Shown: positions 1 through 11,841 of the stretch, one piece after another
Layout: every line of letters starts with the position of its first letter
Numbering within the stretch: the first letter of the stretch is position 1
Source: Bemisia tabaci
Lineage: Eukaryota > Arthropoda > Insecta > Hemiptera > Aleyrodidae
Reading direction: 5' to 3'
Length of the DNA: 64,000 bases
Assembly (NCBI RefSeq): GCF_918797505.1
Contig: NC_092801.1
Coordinates: 29,976,477-30,040,476, forward strand
The notes under the pieces: model-generated
The model's input: the letters and a program-made list of their open reading frames with translations, nothing else
Databases searched by the model: none
What the model was told of the DNA's origin: nothing
Made by a program: the position numbers and the translations under genes

Positions 1-248
1 TTCTGAGGCTCGAAGGTCCTGGGGATAACTACAAAGCCCCAACAGCTTAAATGAATACTAGAACGATGCTCTTGTAAAATGAATTCAATAGTCGGCTGAG
101 AGTGTAAGAATTTGTAGGGTACCGTATGTTCACAGGGTCAGTTTTTGGGTGTTCGCTCTGAAAGCATTTTTCAGGGCGAACCCATTCAGCACCCCATCTT
201 TCCCCCTGCACATAGTTCTGTTTGACAGAAATACGTCCACATGTACAA

Positions 249-1017
249 CAGGGCCGGATTTACCTACTTGCCGCCCATGGGCCGCCTGTATTTTGCCGCC
301 CCTTTCTCATTCGTATTGAAATATCAATAAAAACCATCAAGTGAACGTGCCAGCGGGGGAGGGGTACATAAGATGCGTTTACTCGTGTTAAACACATTTT
401 TTGGGGATGCCCTGTCAACACTACTAGCAAAAGTTAAGTTTTGTAAACCTATCTCTGTGTGGACAGGGCCTTTCATTCATAAGAAATGAACGAAAAAAAT
501 ATGAAAGAAAAACACGAATGTGGTTTAATGATTTTAACTTCCGCCGCCGCGCCGCGCAGACCGCAACGTGTTTGGCGCAATGCGTGAAGTATTCATGCGT
601 TCTTGTAGGCGCTATCCGTTTCACGCTGACCACGATAACCGCACTGTGTTTGATGCAATGCGTGAAGTATTCGTGCAGTCTTGTAGGCGCTGGTATGTGT
701 TACATGCCGATCGCCGCGCCGATGGATTCTCCTTTTCATCTCAAGTCCTCGTCATCATTGCTCTCTGTTCCAGGCCAAATTGCGTGTTTGGTTACTCTCT
801 TAACTCGACTAATTAAAGGTGCTGTATCTTGTATAACTGAAAAACGACAAAATTAAAAATTACTGCACTCGCAGGAAATGAGAAATTTTGTTGCATTTTC
901 TCGTTCGTAATTTTTTTCCTAAATCCGATATTTTTGTATACCTACTTTTAAAACAATTGCAAAATTTGCCGCCCTCTAGATTTGCCGCCATGTGGCCATC
1001 CCCTTAATCCGGCTCTG
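249..1017. mobile_element. Non-autonomous hAT-type transposon in the ferritin upstream intron
   Basis: The left end starts CAGGGCCGGATTTACC and the right end finishes CCTTAATCCGGCTCTG, an imperfect inverted pair with further GCCGCC-rich complementarity inside. The element is flanked by the 8-bp duplication ATGTACAA (241-248 and 1018-1025), the hAT hallmark. It is 769 bp with no transposase. The interior includes a GC-rich patch and a direct repeat of about 78-bp period (units starting near 568 and 646, each with GCAATGCGTGAAGTATTC). The short open frames over this repeat are not taken as genes. Confidence 0.85.
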
Positions 1018-1156
1018 ATGTACAAACGATGCAAATGAAACCAATCTATCAAAGTAAAAAATCTATCCTAGGTCCTTTTCTTTGTTAACGGTATCCTTCC
1101 ACAGCAACTATCATCTTCCTTCCGAAGCATTAATCTATGTTTTTTTTCTGTCTCAG

Positions 1157-1315
1157 GGAGCGCACTTCTCTCGTGATACGGTGAATCGTCCAGGTTTCGC
1201 CAAGTACTTCTTCGAAAGCGCCAAGGAAGAAAGAGAACACGCCATCAAGTTCCTCGAATACCTGCTCATGCGAGGTGGTCTCACCGAAGACCTATCGTCC
1301 CTCATCAAGAGCCCT
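1157..1315 (+). CDS. Fer1HCH: Ferritin heavy chain, coding exon (helix A end to helix B)
   Basis: 159 nt, 53 codons, phase 0 at both ends. The acceptor is a T-rich tract ending CTCAG at 1156 and the donor is GTAAGT at 1316. It encodes GAHFSRD through LIKSP, including the EEREH metal-site motif. It is not the first exon: no start codon or signal peptide can be placed upstream in the window, and 249-1017 upstream is a transposon. Confidence 0.93.
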
Positions 1316-4300
1316 GTAAGTAGCGCTAAAATATCCCAGGCTCACTTGGATAGAGGCCAACAAAAATGCACCTATATAGTCATATTTTGAAAAGAAGAAA
1401 TGAGTTGGGAGTATTTTTTAATTCAACTAGTCATAAATTTTCTCCCGTTAAAAATTCAAAGTCCGTAGAAAATAATATAAATGTGAGAATAGTTCTTAAA
1501 CTTTGTCCATATCGTTGAGTCTAATGGAGGAATAAAACTTCAAACCTCTTTCGCCACATCAGCCATTGCCAAGTTTAACAGGGAAATATAATTTTTTATA
1601 TGGAAACGGTCGTGCGGATTTTTGTGCATCTTTTTGTGACTTTTTTGCATTGTACAAAGCAAATTCCTTAAAATTTTCAAAGGAATCTGCCCAAACGTTC
1701 TATAGTAAAAAATAAAATGTTCCACTTAAACTTGGCAATAGCTGATGTGGCTTGGTTGATGCAGCTTGATACACCTTTATATTGAACCCAGTCCATGTGT
1801 CCTGGATCGCGTTTGAAGAAGTCTCCTAATTGAACTGTGTTCAGCTAGTAAAAAGTTGTTGTCCGAAAAATGGATAATTCAGATGCTGATAAAAGCTCTC
1901 GGTAAAAAATTGAACTATGAATTCAGAAATTTATGATAGGATGCTTTTTCTAAAACATATTTGGTGGTGAAACTGCAAAAATGCGTATCTCGGTTGAGGT
2001 GTTTTAAAATCTCCGCTCCTTTTTTATTTTTTGAAAGGACATCTGAACCAACATCATGGTTTTGAAGTTATTACAGAATATTCTCTATAGAGAGAAGATA
2101 AATAACTGAAATTATCAAAAAATGACGTTCAGTAGTTTTCCATGTTGAAAATAAAGTATGACAGGAAGTCTACAACGCCGCCATCCGAGGTACCTACGCA
2201 TTTCTGCAGTTTCACCATCAATATGTTGGAAAAACCGTTGCGATATATTTTAATTTATTTTTAGAGCTCTACTACTATATTTTTTGACGATAGTTGTTCA
2301 AGTATTGCAGCCTCTACGTTTAAAGGGCATTAATAATATTCTATGAAATGGCAGTATACTAATCCAGTGTGTCAACAATTCTGGAAAAGTGGGCATTGTT
2401 AGGTAATTTTATCTGGTCAGGAATTAGTCGGGGAATTTTTTGAAAAACACCGGAAATTTGAAAAATCTGGAAAAAAACTATAAGCACTGCCCACAATCAA
2501 CCCATTTCTAAGTCTCATCCGCGGCTCAATCTCTCAAGTCACACTCTGATTAGGAATAGAGAAATAAGTTTCAATTGAAAATTGCAATTTTAGTTTATTT
2601 AATGATCAATGCCAGAAGGAAATTGGTTCGCATGTTTCTGTCTTTTGCAGTGGAAATAATTTTAAAAAATAATCGCTCATTTTCAGTTCTGAACGCACTA
2701 ATTTTTCTGTGAACAGTTGGAAAATATTGAAAATATTCAAAAAATCTGATCAGAAAATCTGGAATAGTCAGGAAATTTCATTTTAATTTTTTTCTTGCAG
2801 GAACCAAATGCTGACACTTGGCCCGATGCGATCACCGCCCTCCGAGATGCATTGAAATTGGAAGCTCATGTTACCCGCAAAATCAGAGATATCATCAAAG
2901 TCTGTGAAGAACCCCCAACCAAGGAAGGCGAACCCTTCAATGATTACCATGTATGTATTGCAAGAACCACAATGTTTATCCTTGTTTATTGTTCAATGAC
3001 TTTTTAAGGACCTTATGGCTGTGCCTGCAGTTTTAAGGCTCAGTATTATTCCTATGCACGCTTCAAAAAATTTACAAAAAGAGGGCAAAGAGTGATCTGT
3101 TCTTAAGGGAGAATGAAGTCATCACTTTTGAACTTTGCCTCTTAGGCCAAGATCAGTGTTCAAATCCAACAGGTGCTATGCACAAAGTGCACCTATATAT
3201 TTCTCATTGGCGCTAAAATAACTGAAGTCGTAGCCAAAGTTGACACCCAAATATCCGCGGTCAGCTGACTGTAAAAATGCTGGAGCCCAGGTAAACTTTT
3301 TTGATTGGTACTAAAACATACCAGAAACCAGCAGAAAGGATTCAATTAGGCAAGGAAAAGTTAAAAAATGTGTACCTAAATAGTTAGAAAAAGATCAATT
3401 CTACAATGCCAAAATCTATTCAACACTCTTCATATATTTTATCAAAAGAAACATTTTTACCCCTAAAAAAGTCCATATTTTCCTTAAATATTGGCCAAGC
3501 AGCCCGAGATGACCCCTAAATTTTTGGTAAGATTTGAACACTTTGATCTGCAAGTTGAGGCATTTTATGCACACCTCTTTTGTACCTATCTACGTTGCTT
3601 TAGATTTCCATTCCAAATTTCGCAGTGCAAGTAGTTTCACATCCTGAATTTCAGCAAAATATGTGTAACTCTGCAAACTTGAGCCTACTTAAGAGTGCTT
3701 GCTGATCCCTTTGACAATATCCACTTGAATAACTTGCATGCGATCGATCTTCCTAAAGAGCTCCTCAAGATAAAATTAAGTTTGACAAGGGCTCTTGAAT
3801 GTAAATAGTCTGTAATAAATAGTTTTAGCACTGTAAACCTCTTAAAAAAGACGTATAACGGAAGACCACGTATGCGAATCTCAATGAATGCCTTTTATCG
3901 GACAAATGAATTGAAGCCACGTAGGTATGAATTGTAATCGGGAACGCACTTTAGGCTCCAAGCCTGATCTTAAATGAAGAATTCGAAATCATGAATGCGC
4001 AGCTTTATTTTTATCATTTTTGCAAGGAAGCTTAACGCTTTTTCTAAGCTTTATTTTATAGTCCAATCCGGCAATTAAGTCATGTTTGTCTTAAAGTTTA
4101 TTTTTACATTTATGAACATGATTTTTGAGTTTTTTTGGAGGTAGATATCAAAATTACCCATGACCTACTGCGTGCTTGAAAATTTTTCAATAGCTTCTCT
4201 TTGCAAACTTTTGTTCAAGCTGCATTTCTCTAGTCATTGGAACCAACTTATTGATTCCGTTTTTACTAATTTTTGCCTAATATTTTCAGCTTGTTGACTA

Positions 4301-4436
4301 CCTATCTGGTGACTTCCTTACTGAGCAATACGAAGGCCAACGAGACCTTGCTGGCAAAATCTCAACGTTGGGCAAGATGATGGCACAGAACGGGCAATTG
4401 GGAGAATTCATGTTCGACAAGAACCTTTTGGAATAA
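1157..4436 (+). CDS. Fer1HCH: Ferritin heavy chain homologue, C-terminal three exons (5' part outside window)
   Basis: Coding exons are 1157-1315, 2801-2950 and 4290-4436 (stop TAA 4434-4436). All introns are phase 0 with GT/AG ends, and together they encode the last 151 residues. Seen: [19 protein letters not shown], then [30 protein letters not shown] and the end FDKNLLE. By family knowledge, EREH (helix B), the Glu in ALKLE (helix C) and the Gln of TEQ (helix D) are ferroxidase-centre positions of catalytic H-type subunits, so this is the iron-oxidising heavy chain rather than a light chain. Insect heavy chains are usually secretory-pathway proteins that form 24-mers with light chains, storing iron and limiting oxidative damage. 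The signal peptide, helix A and any 5' UTR iron-responsive element would lie left of the window and cannot be checked. No frameshift or stop is seen. Confidence 0.93.
1546..1758. repeat. CCACATCAGC-type inverted-repeat element in ferritin intron
   Basis: Starts near CGCCACATCAGCCATTGCC and ends GGCAATAGCTGATGTGGC, an inverted pair about 210 bp apart. The same family recurs at 59370-59625 and twice at 62649-63033, which shows it is a dispersed MITE-like repeat. It lies wholly inside the intron 1316-2800. Confidence 0.7.
2801..2950 (+). CDS. Fer1HCH: Ferritin heavy chain, coding exon (helix C)
   Basis: 150 nt, 50 codons, phase 0. The acceptor TTTCTTGCAG ends at 2800 and the donor GTATGT starts at 2951. 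It encodes [20 protein letters not shown] and continues through [14 protein letters not shown] to FNDYH, matching helix C and the loop before helix D in insect ferritin heavy chains. Confidence 0.93.
4290..4436 (+). CDS. Fer1HCH: Ferritin heavy chain, last coding exon (helices D-E)
   Basis: 147 nt including the TAA stop. The acceptor ATTTTCAG ends at 4289. It encodes [20 protein letters not shown], then KISTLGKMM and the C-terminal [10 protein letters not shown]. The ending closely resembles other insect heavy chains. Confidence 0.93.
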   Translation, partial: LVDYLSGDFLTEQYEGQRDLAGKISTLGKMMAQNGQLGEFMFDKNLLE

Positions 4437-4960
4437 ACTATTCTACCTTACTTATAGCATTAGTCATACTCTTAAAGTCCCTCGGGACTCTTTTAATTTT
4501 GCCATAAAGAACAGTTGTCACCGGAGCTAAGTATTATTGTACATATTATCGTTTATTTTTATTATTTTCCCCGTACTTGGCGTGTGTAAATAGACTCCAT
4601 CTTTTCAGTTTATGAATTGTTTTCAATTCGGCAAGGGAACTTTTTCAGTACCTCGCTGACTCTGTGATTCGTCGTAATTAGTTTCCTTTAGTTCTGATTG
4701 TGTGGGCCTATGCTTACAGACTGATGTTGTCGTAGCTGTATGTTCAATTCGAATTAGTTTCCAAAAGACACTCTTCACTGGGTTCCTGTCAATTAATCCT
4801 AACATCTTTTCTGTTTTCCCAGCCTGGTTTTTCAATTTTTTTTATCTAGCTGTAATCATCGGTGACAACAGTATCCCCTCAAGGAAACCTCTTTTGTATT
4901 TGATGTTCATTTCATGATTTACCTATATTTTTCAAAATAAATTTAAGATTGTTGTTTAAT
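4437..4960 (+). other. Ferritin heavy chain 3' untranslated region (inferred)
   Basis: The DNA after the stop is non-coding and AT-rich. The first AATAAA downstream of the stop is at 4936-4941, so cleavage is expected near 4955-4960. A second AATAAA at 5208-5213 could give a longer form. Inferred only; no transcript data. Confidence 0.5.
4936..4941 (+). promoter_or_regulatory. Candidate polyadenylation signal of the ferritin gene
   Basis: AATAAA about 500 bases after the ferritin stop codon, followed by a T-rich stretch (TTGTTTAATTT and poly-T near 4970) as expected downstream of a cleavage site. Confidence 0.5.
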
Positions 4961-5213
4961 TTACTAGCATTTTTTTTTAAGAAGGCATCCTGAATATACC
5001 TCTTTTTACTGAACTTATCAGCACTAAATACCCCTACCATTCATTGAAGAAACCAATGGTTGATAGTGCATCGTGTAATAAAATTGATCAGTCATCGTCA
5101 GGAGGCTGTCAGCATTGAAATGTTATCTCAAGAAATAGAATGAAATGAGTCCAAACTGAAATTATGGAATCTGTCACTTGTGTCACTCAAACTTTTTATT
5201 TGTGTTGAATAAA

Positions 5214-8200
5214 TCGACAAGCAATGAGCTATTACTTACTAATTAATAAGCTATGAGCCCTCACTCACTGGCTGACAATAGATCAGATATTTTAGCCAAT
5301 AGATTATAAAAAATGAAGTATTACAACTGACCATTCACTAAATGAAATTCCAGCTTAGTTCTATCATTTCTCATCATTATAAACAAAATTTCAATTATCG
5401 TCCTACAAATCTTGCGAGATTTTGCCTATTTGTACTCGGAGGTTTCTCCATTAACGAACTCAAAAGGGAAGTTGATTTTTTTCTTGGTTTTAGGGAAAGA
5501 CTACATTATTTTTTTTACCAACAATGAAAATACAATAAGCTGTAAAATAATTCAATCTTGGCTTGATGTATTATTTGTGTTGAGCAAAGATTCAATTTTC
5601 ATGCTAATGTTTTGCGAAGATTCACTTTCTTCTGAGGAAAGACTTCAAAAATAGTTTGGCTCGAGAGAGAAAGGTCAAAAAGAGTTTTAGAAGAGAGGAG
5701 ATGGGTTGTTTACAGAACACATGATTCGATTTCCTATCTTTTGAATCCTTTCAGTTGAAATGAGAATCGATGTAACCAAAAGATGATGGTGTCAAAAACT
5801 CTTCAGTTCAGAGATTTGCGAGACTCACTTATCGTATCAGTGGTTTCCAAATTTCAAGATTTTTTTATGTAAGACAACGTTTTTGCCAGAAATCCTCCTA
5901 ACTTTAGTAGTTTTTTGGCCCCTAAGTAAGATCTTAATGCCGCGCAGAATGTGAACACAAATAAATCAAGTAAAACTTGAGTATTAGGGCCTGAGTGGAA
6001 AGAGTAAAAGGATAGCTATTACATTCTCTCAATTCAGAATAATTTCCTGGGCCGCAACACTACAAATAATTTTATTCTACATTGCCATCAAACTGTATAT
6101 ATCACGAAATGCATTTAATTTCAAGTACAATTTTAAAATGTTTTGTAATTCATAAATATGGTCAAAGAACGGCTCGAGTATAGTAAACAATTTCATTTCT
6201 TGAAAATTTAATCCAGGTAGTTGAAGCAAAAAGAAAAAAACTGGGTACCATTACTCTCAATTTCTCAAAAGGAAAACTAATGATCATTTTCGCTTTCAAT
6301 TCTCTTTGAATTTTTCGCTACAAGAGCAGGTTCCCTGACAATTTTATGGAGTTCTCCATCGATGAAGCTTGAAATTTTTAAATGCAGTTTGTCTCTTGCA
6401 TTTCGATAGTTAGTCAAACAGTGCCCAAGTTGAGAGACATACCAAATTTTCAGATCTACTGTGTGGAAATGTTTCACCGAAACAAAAATGAAGTAGATTA
6501 AACATTCTAGATGTGAAAAAAGTGTGCGAGAACTAAATGCTTAATTACGCATTATAGCAGTTATTTGTACATCTTGGCATTGCAAAAGTAACTGCTGTAG
6601 GTAGCTGATAATTCGGCATTTTATATGTTTTTTCACTCTTTTTTTACATCCTGAATGTTACAGCAACTTCACTTTTGTTCGGTGTTGGATTGTGGAGTGA
6701 CCGCAATAGACCAATTAATGATAATCTATTCCTTTAATAGTCAGACTTATCTAAGGAACAGACCTGTAAAAATGTTAAATTCTTGACAGCCCTATAAAAA
6801 AGCTGAAGATGCTCGATTTCAAGGAATGTCAGCTAGCAAGTTTGATCTATCACCAAGTACTTGCTTATTGAATACAGTTACTTTTCACGGAACAAACTGA
6901 CACGTCTTTTCACGGAAAGTCCCTCGGTGCCTACTGAAGAATCTCTAGATAATTCAGGAAAGAGAACAATTCTTTAACTTGGATGCACATTAAAATAGTG
7001 GCATTGTAAGTTCCTTATAAAAAGAATTGTTTTTCACCTGTCAAATAAGTTGTGACTACTTCGTTTTCCTTCAATCAGTGAGGTATGCAACTTAACGTGC
7101 ACACAGCATACTCTGCTAATTGAAGGGGCAAAAATTTAAGCTCATCTCTGGTTCACACTTCAAATACAGTGTATAATACCGAATGAATTATGAATACTTA
7201 AATAATCTTACCTAAAACGCTCTCTCTGATTTTACTTAGGTGAGTAGGTGACCAGATGAATGATGGGAAACAATTTAACAGAGGAGAACTCTCCTGAAAT
7301 TCTCTAAATATCACCTCATGCTATGATTTGTTTTCATTTATTTTTTGTTCTGCAAATTTTACGAAAACATTGCCTACTGAAAGGCAAAGTTTCAAAGCAT
7401 CAGGTGTAACGTAACTTCCCAGGACTCTCATTTATAAGCATTTTAGCAATTTTCATGCATACGTACTCTCGAAAATTGATGGCAATGGAAACTTGATCAA
7501 TGAAAGACAATAATGAAAAATTCTAAAAAGTGTTTCCTTATAAAGAAGGATTTTCCAGTACCTATAAGTTCTTTTCCTAGAGAGCAAGATCACTCTCTTG
7601 GAATCAAAAAGCCAATTTGAGCTGCTTTAAAAACTTGAATCTTAAGAAAAGTTATACTTACCGGCACGCAGGAGAGAATCCGGGCGGTTCATAAAAGCCA
7701 TTAATGGCTTGATCAAATGAGCACCAAAGAGAAGAAAGAAAGAAGAAGAACATGAGAAATGGAAGTGACGAAGATGGTACTGAAAGCACAGTAATTTTTT
7801 GTCCATCCTATTTTTGCTCACCAATCACCAAACTAGTTAACTTTTCATTTCTTCCATATTAATCTCTCAAATTCTCCTTTCAACAGCAGTATCATTGATT
7901 CCCTAGATGATGGATCAGTTTTATACTTCACAGTTGATTTGAAAAATTTCTATCAATGTGTTGCGTAGCCAATCAGTAGTTAGTCAAAAACTGCGAATTC
8001 CCAATCCTGCCTGGCTGAGAAAGAGCAGTTCGATTGAAGAATGAGCCAATAAAGAAAATCTACTTTGTTCTCCGTTTAACAGGTCATCTTATAGACTGGT
8101 CTCATGTTTATCCTTGGTTTTCAAACGTTTATTATTCGATTTTTATTAGAATTCATTGCCTACCGCTCATAAGAACGTATCTATCTAGTCTGTGCTTTCA

Positions 8201-10400
8201 GTGTTTCTTAGAAAATTTTTTGTTTTTCATGGCAGAACTGTCGCATGAATTGGTCTGGAAATTTCAGAGTCCGTTTTCATGAGAGTGATATAAATGCACT
8301 GAAAATTTCAGAGAAATTCATGGAACAGTTTTGCTGTCAACAAATAAACTGTAATCCAGAAATACTGAAACAGCACAATTAAGATATGTTCCTGTGTGCG
8401 GAAACGTTGAGTCATGGAAATTCGATTTAGGTAGTGGAATCCTGATGCACGTCAATTCTATTCCCTACAATTAAGCTTCAAGACACTAGATTAGATTCAT
8501 TCTAAATTGATTCTTTCTATTCACGCTTCAACAAATTGCTGAAGATCTAATAAGGAAATAATGAGTCAAAAGGCCCTGCTGTATACAGCTAATAGAGGAG
8601 TGATCATTCTCATTGTTACGTATTAACAGACCTAGAGCTCAGGGATTAAGGTTTAGAACTAGTCATCACTAATTCTATGTAGTTGACTATGGAAGAAAAT
8701 ATACTCTAGATTTTATGTTTGATTTTCAGTATTATAACTTTATAATGAAGTCTTTTCATTGGAAACTATGTGGTAGATGAAAAGTGGAAATGGGCTCTTC
8801 CTTGTTGCAGCATTTAGGGGATTTCAAAAGAGAATCTCTTCATGAGGAAACTACTGGTCTTAAATTTTGTGTGAAAAATAACTTAAATTGTGAAGAATAT
8901 TCTGTCAAATTGCCATATCCCTGCAAAGCAATTTTAACCTTGCTAAGAGTACAAAAAAGTAAAAGGAAGTTCTAAGACACTGTAGGACCCTATTTCACAC
9001 TTGATTCCTCATTTGATGGCGACGTTCGTCCAACATAAGCAGTTCAATCTTTCATAGAAAGTTCAGTAAGATACTCGAGTGCGGTAACTATGTAAAAATG
9101 AATCTTCTACTGACATAAACCACAAAACATAATTTAACTTCATTCGTTCACTTTGAAAAACAAGTGATTTAAGAGGCAAGTTTAATTACTTTTATGCCAA
9201 TGGATTTTTGAAAAAGACAAGGAAAAGTTACGATGAATACCCATGGGAGGAGAGAGAATTTTCTTGAGACGAACAATTCTGAACTGATTGTGAGAACAAT
9301 TCTTTTAGAACCTGCTTAAGGTCTAGTTGTGTTATGAGTTTCAGTTTCAAGTAATGATTCAGTGAGGAAATAGTAGATTATCAGTAACTTTTAAGAAATA
9401 ACGACCCTATAGACCTTTGTAAGGAGATATTCTTTCATTTTTGCTGAAACTTTCTGGGATAAAAACAATGATGCAGCATCGACGAATAATAATACATCAT
9501 TGATGAATGAAATGATTTTCCAAGTACTGTTTCACAAGAAACTGCATGTAGATGCTTAATTACTTCTGCAGTTGGAAAGAAAGTGTTAGTGTTAGTGGAG
9601 AATTGAAAATTAATGTGTATTCATCACAACAGTATTAAAGATTTTCTGGGTAGAAGACATTTGTTGAAGACTTGGGTGTAAAAAGGGTACTTTTCAGTCG
9701 TGCGTTTATACTCATGACAGAGGCAAAATTGCTGGTTGAGGTAAAAATTTAACCAGATATTGTACATAATTTAACAATGTCCTTGGGACAAATCTTCAGT
9801 TAAATGATAGACTGATTCCTTTAAAATAAAATAAATTATTAATAGAAATTCTAAAACACTCAAATGGAGAAGTGACCTTTTCGCACCAAAGTCCTCGATT
9901 GATGTGTGATGGATTTTGTAATGTGATTCAGCAACAAAAATGTCCTTCACTTTCAAAACAACAGTATGTTACATGTTTCAAAATCTTGTGTAGGTATAGC
10001 ATCGGGGCTAATATTTTTGGATAAACAACGTAAAAAAAGAGCCAGTTCAAAAAAATACTCTCAAAAATGTATTTACTTCAATGTTTTCATAAATAAGCAA
10101 GTTGAGGTCGAATCTAAAGTAATAACATAGGTTCAAAAAGAGAGAAAAAATAATAATAATAAAAAATAAAAATTGCTAAATAAAGAAATGAGATCTCGAG
10201 AGAAAATAAACTAAATGCAGATTTTTGATGCTTTTTTTTTAAATAATCATGAATGTACGCCCACAAATCATACGAATGACTCGAAAACAAAAATTAAAGT
10301 TCGCTAGTTTTTCAATCCTTCTTAAAAATTACTGTTATTCTGGGCGGTTTTTCTGTTTTAAACGAGAAAAGGGTGGGGCTTAACTAAGTCTTAAAAAAGC
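5214..10400. other. AT-rich intergenic DNA, nothing recognised
   Basis: Between the convergent ferritin and Dsp1 genes. Open frames are under about 90 codons with no recognisable domain and no convincing splice context. No inverted-repeat elements or tandem arrays were noticed, unlike the rest of the window. Part of it could be long 3' untranslated sequence. Confidence 0.5.
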
Positions 10401-10459
10401 CGTAAAAAAGGAAGAAATAAATATTAAAAAATAAAAAACCAAAACATGGAACTGCAAAT

Positions 10460-11736
10460 TTTATTCACTAGCGCTTAAAAGTTGTACAAAAATAGCTATG
10501 AAAATTTAAGATTTTTTTCAATGTCGACACTTGTAACGTGCTTTTCAGACTCGAAAACATTAGTTGAAAAGAGCTGAAATCCTTGCTTTTCAAATTTTCG
10601 CTAAGTTGTAACAAGGGGGTGAGGGAGGCATTAATTTACAATTTTTACAGTCTTAATTACATCGTACATTAAAAAGCAAATTAGTTTATTTTCATGGGAA
10701 AGAGGAGCGGTGAAAATTCAAACCAACAGAAAAAAAAACCCTCGGGAGAAAATTAGACATTTACAAATCTTGAAAGTTATAACAGTTGCTTATTCCTCAA
10801 GAGACGTTGCGTGTGGCGAGACGCAAAACTTTAAACGATCTTCGTTAAAACCTAAAATCATGGGAAAATGAACAATGTCCTACAGGGTAAAATAGCCACT
10901 TCGTCATGAACAAGGCCCAAAAATTACAGTTCCATACATAAAAAATATCCAAGATTTTTTTAAGCATATACTTCAACATTCTGAGCTTATGTACATGAAT
11001 TAAAATTACTTTTTCATGCTAAAATTGGTTCAACTAAAATATGACTTTTAAAAAAAGATGGCATTTTTTTATTTAAAAAAACGAGGTAAAATCCAAGTTC
11101 GGAACATTAAAAGTTTTGCATGCTTATGGAGAACGTTATTTTTTATGTAAAAAAATGAGTAAGTTTACGTGAGATATTTACGAAAAGCACTCTTTGAGAG
11201 AAAAGCTTCGCTATTCTAACTGCCACTTCAAGAATCCCTGAGTTACAACTGTTTTTCACTCGGAACCGTGAGGCTGAACCCGCTTACAATAAAAACAAAG
11301 AAGAGGAGGAAATTAATTCATTAATTGTTTGAAGACTTGCTTTAAAAAATTAAAACCAAGAAACCATGCGGCTCCTCGCGGAAACGTCTGTAGAAAAACT
11401 TAAAACTTGTCGAGAACACAAAGGACGTAGAACGGAATAAATAAAAATTGAGAGGCTTTCACATATACATAAATTCATTTCTCACCTGAGTTAATTAGCA
11501 AGGTTCTACAGAGGCATGGCGTATGGCCCTGTGGAGAAACAACATTTGAAAATACATGCTCTGTACAAGTGTTTTCTTTATCGCTATATATACGTTTCCA
11601 CTTTCAAGGTCGTTTCTTTCTGTCAATGTGGGCTGCATCAATTAACTTCTTACTTAAAATTACATACATATATTTAAGGGAGTCTGAAAGCATGGGAGCT
11701 ATTTATGTACAAGGGAGGAGTTCCAGCAGTGAACGC
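10460..11736 (-). other. Dsp1 3' untranslated region (inferred extent)
   Basis: Non-coding DNA after the Dsp1 stop (TAA, 11739-11737 on the - strand). AATAAA on the - strand occurs at 11073-11068, 10690-10685 and 10465-10460, so alternative 3' ends are possible. The true end cannot be fixed from sequence. Confidence 0.4.
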
Positions 11737-11841
11737 TTAGTCATCATCCTCATCCTCCTCTTCTTCGTCATCGATATCTTCTTCGTGTGCGACGGTTGGT
11801 GCCACGCTAGGCTTTGATTTTTTCTTGTACTCATTGTTTTC
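11737..11841 (-). CDS. Dsp1: Dsp1 exon 5: end of box B and acidic tail
   Basis: 105 nt including TAA. The acceptor GTTTGCAG ends at 11842. It encodes [19 protein letters not shown], then a tail of almost only Asp and Glu ending DDD. The acidic tail is the regulatory region of HMGB proteins that contacts the HMG boxes and histones. The tail is short, without the Q/A-rich stretch that Drosophila Dsp1 has before its acid run. Confidence 0.93.
   Translation of the reverse strand, partial: ENNEYKKKSKPSVAPTVAHEEDIDDEEEEDEDDD

Noticed and set aside
1082..1156. Extending the ferritin exon upstream to an in-frame start at 1082
   Set aside because: The first codon would be TTG, the sequence has no ferritin similarity, and a T-rich tract ending CAG at 1156 is a clear splice acceptor.
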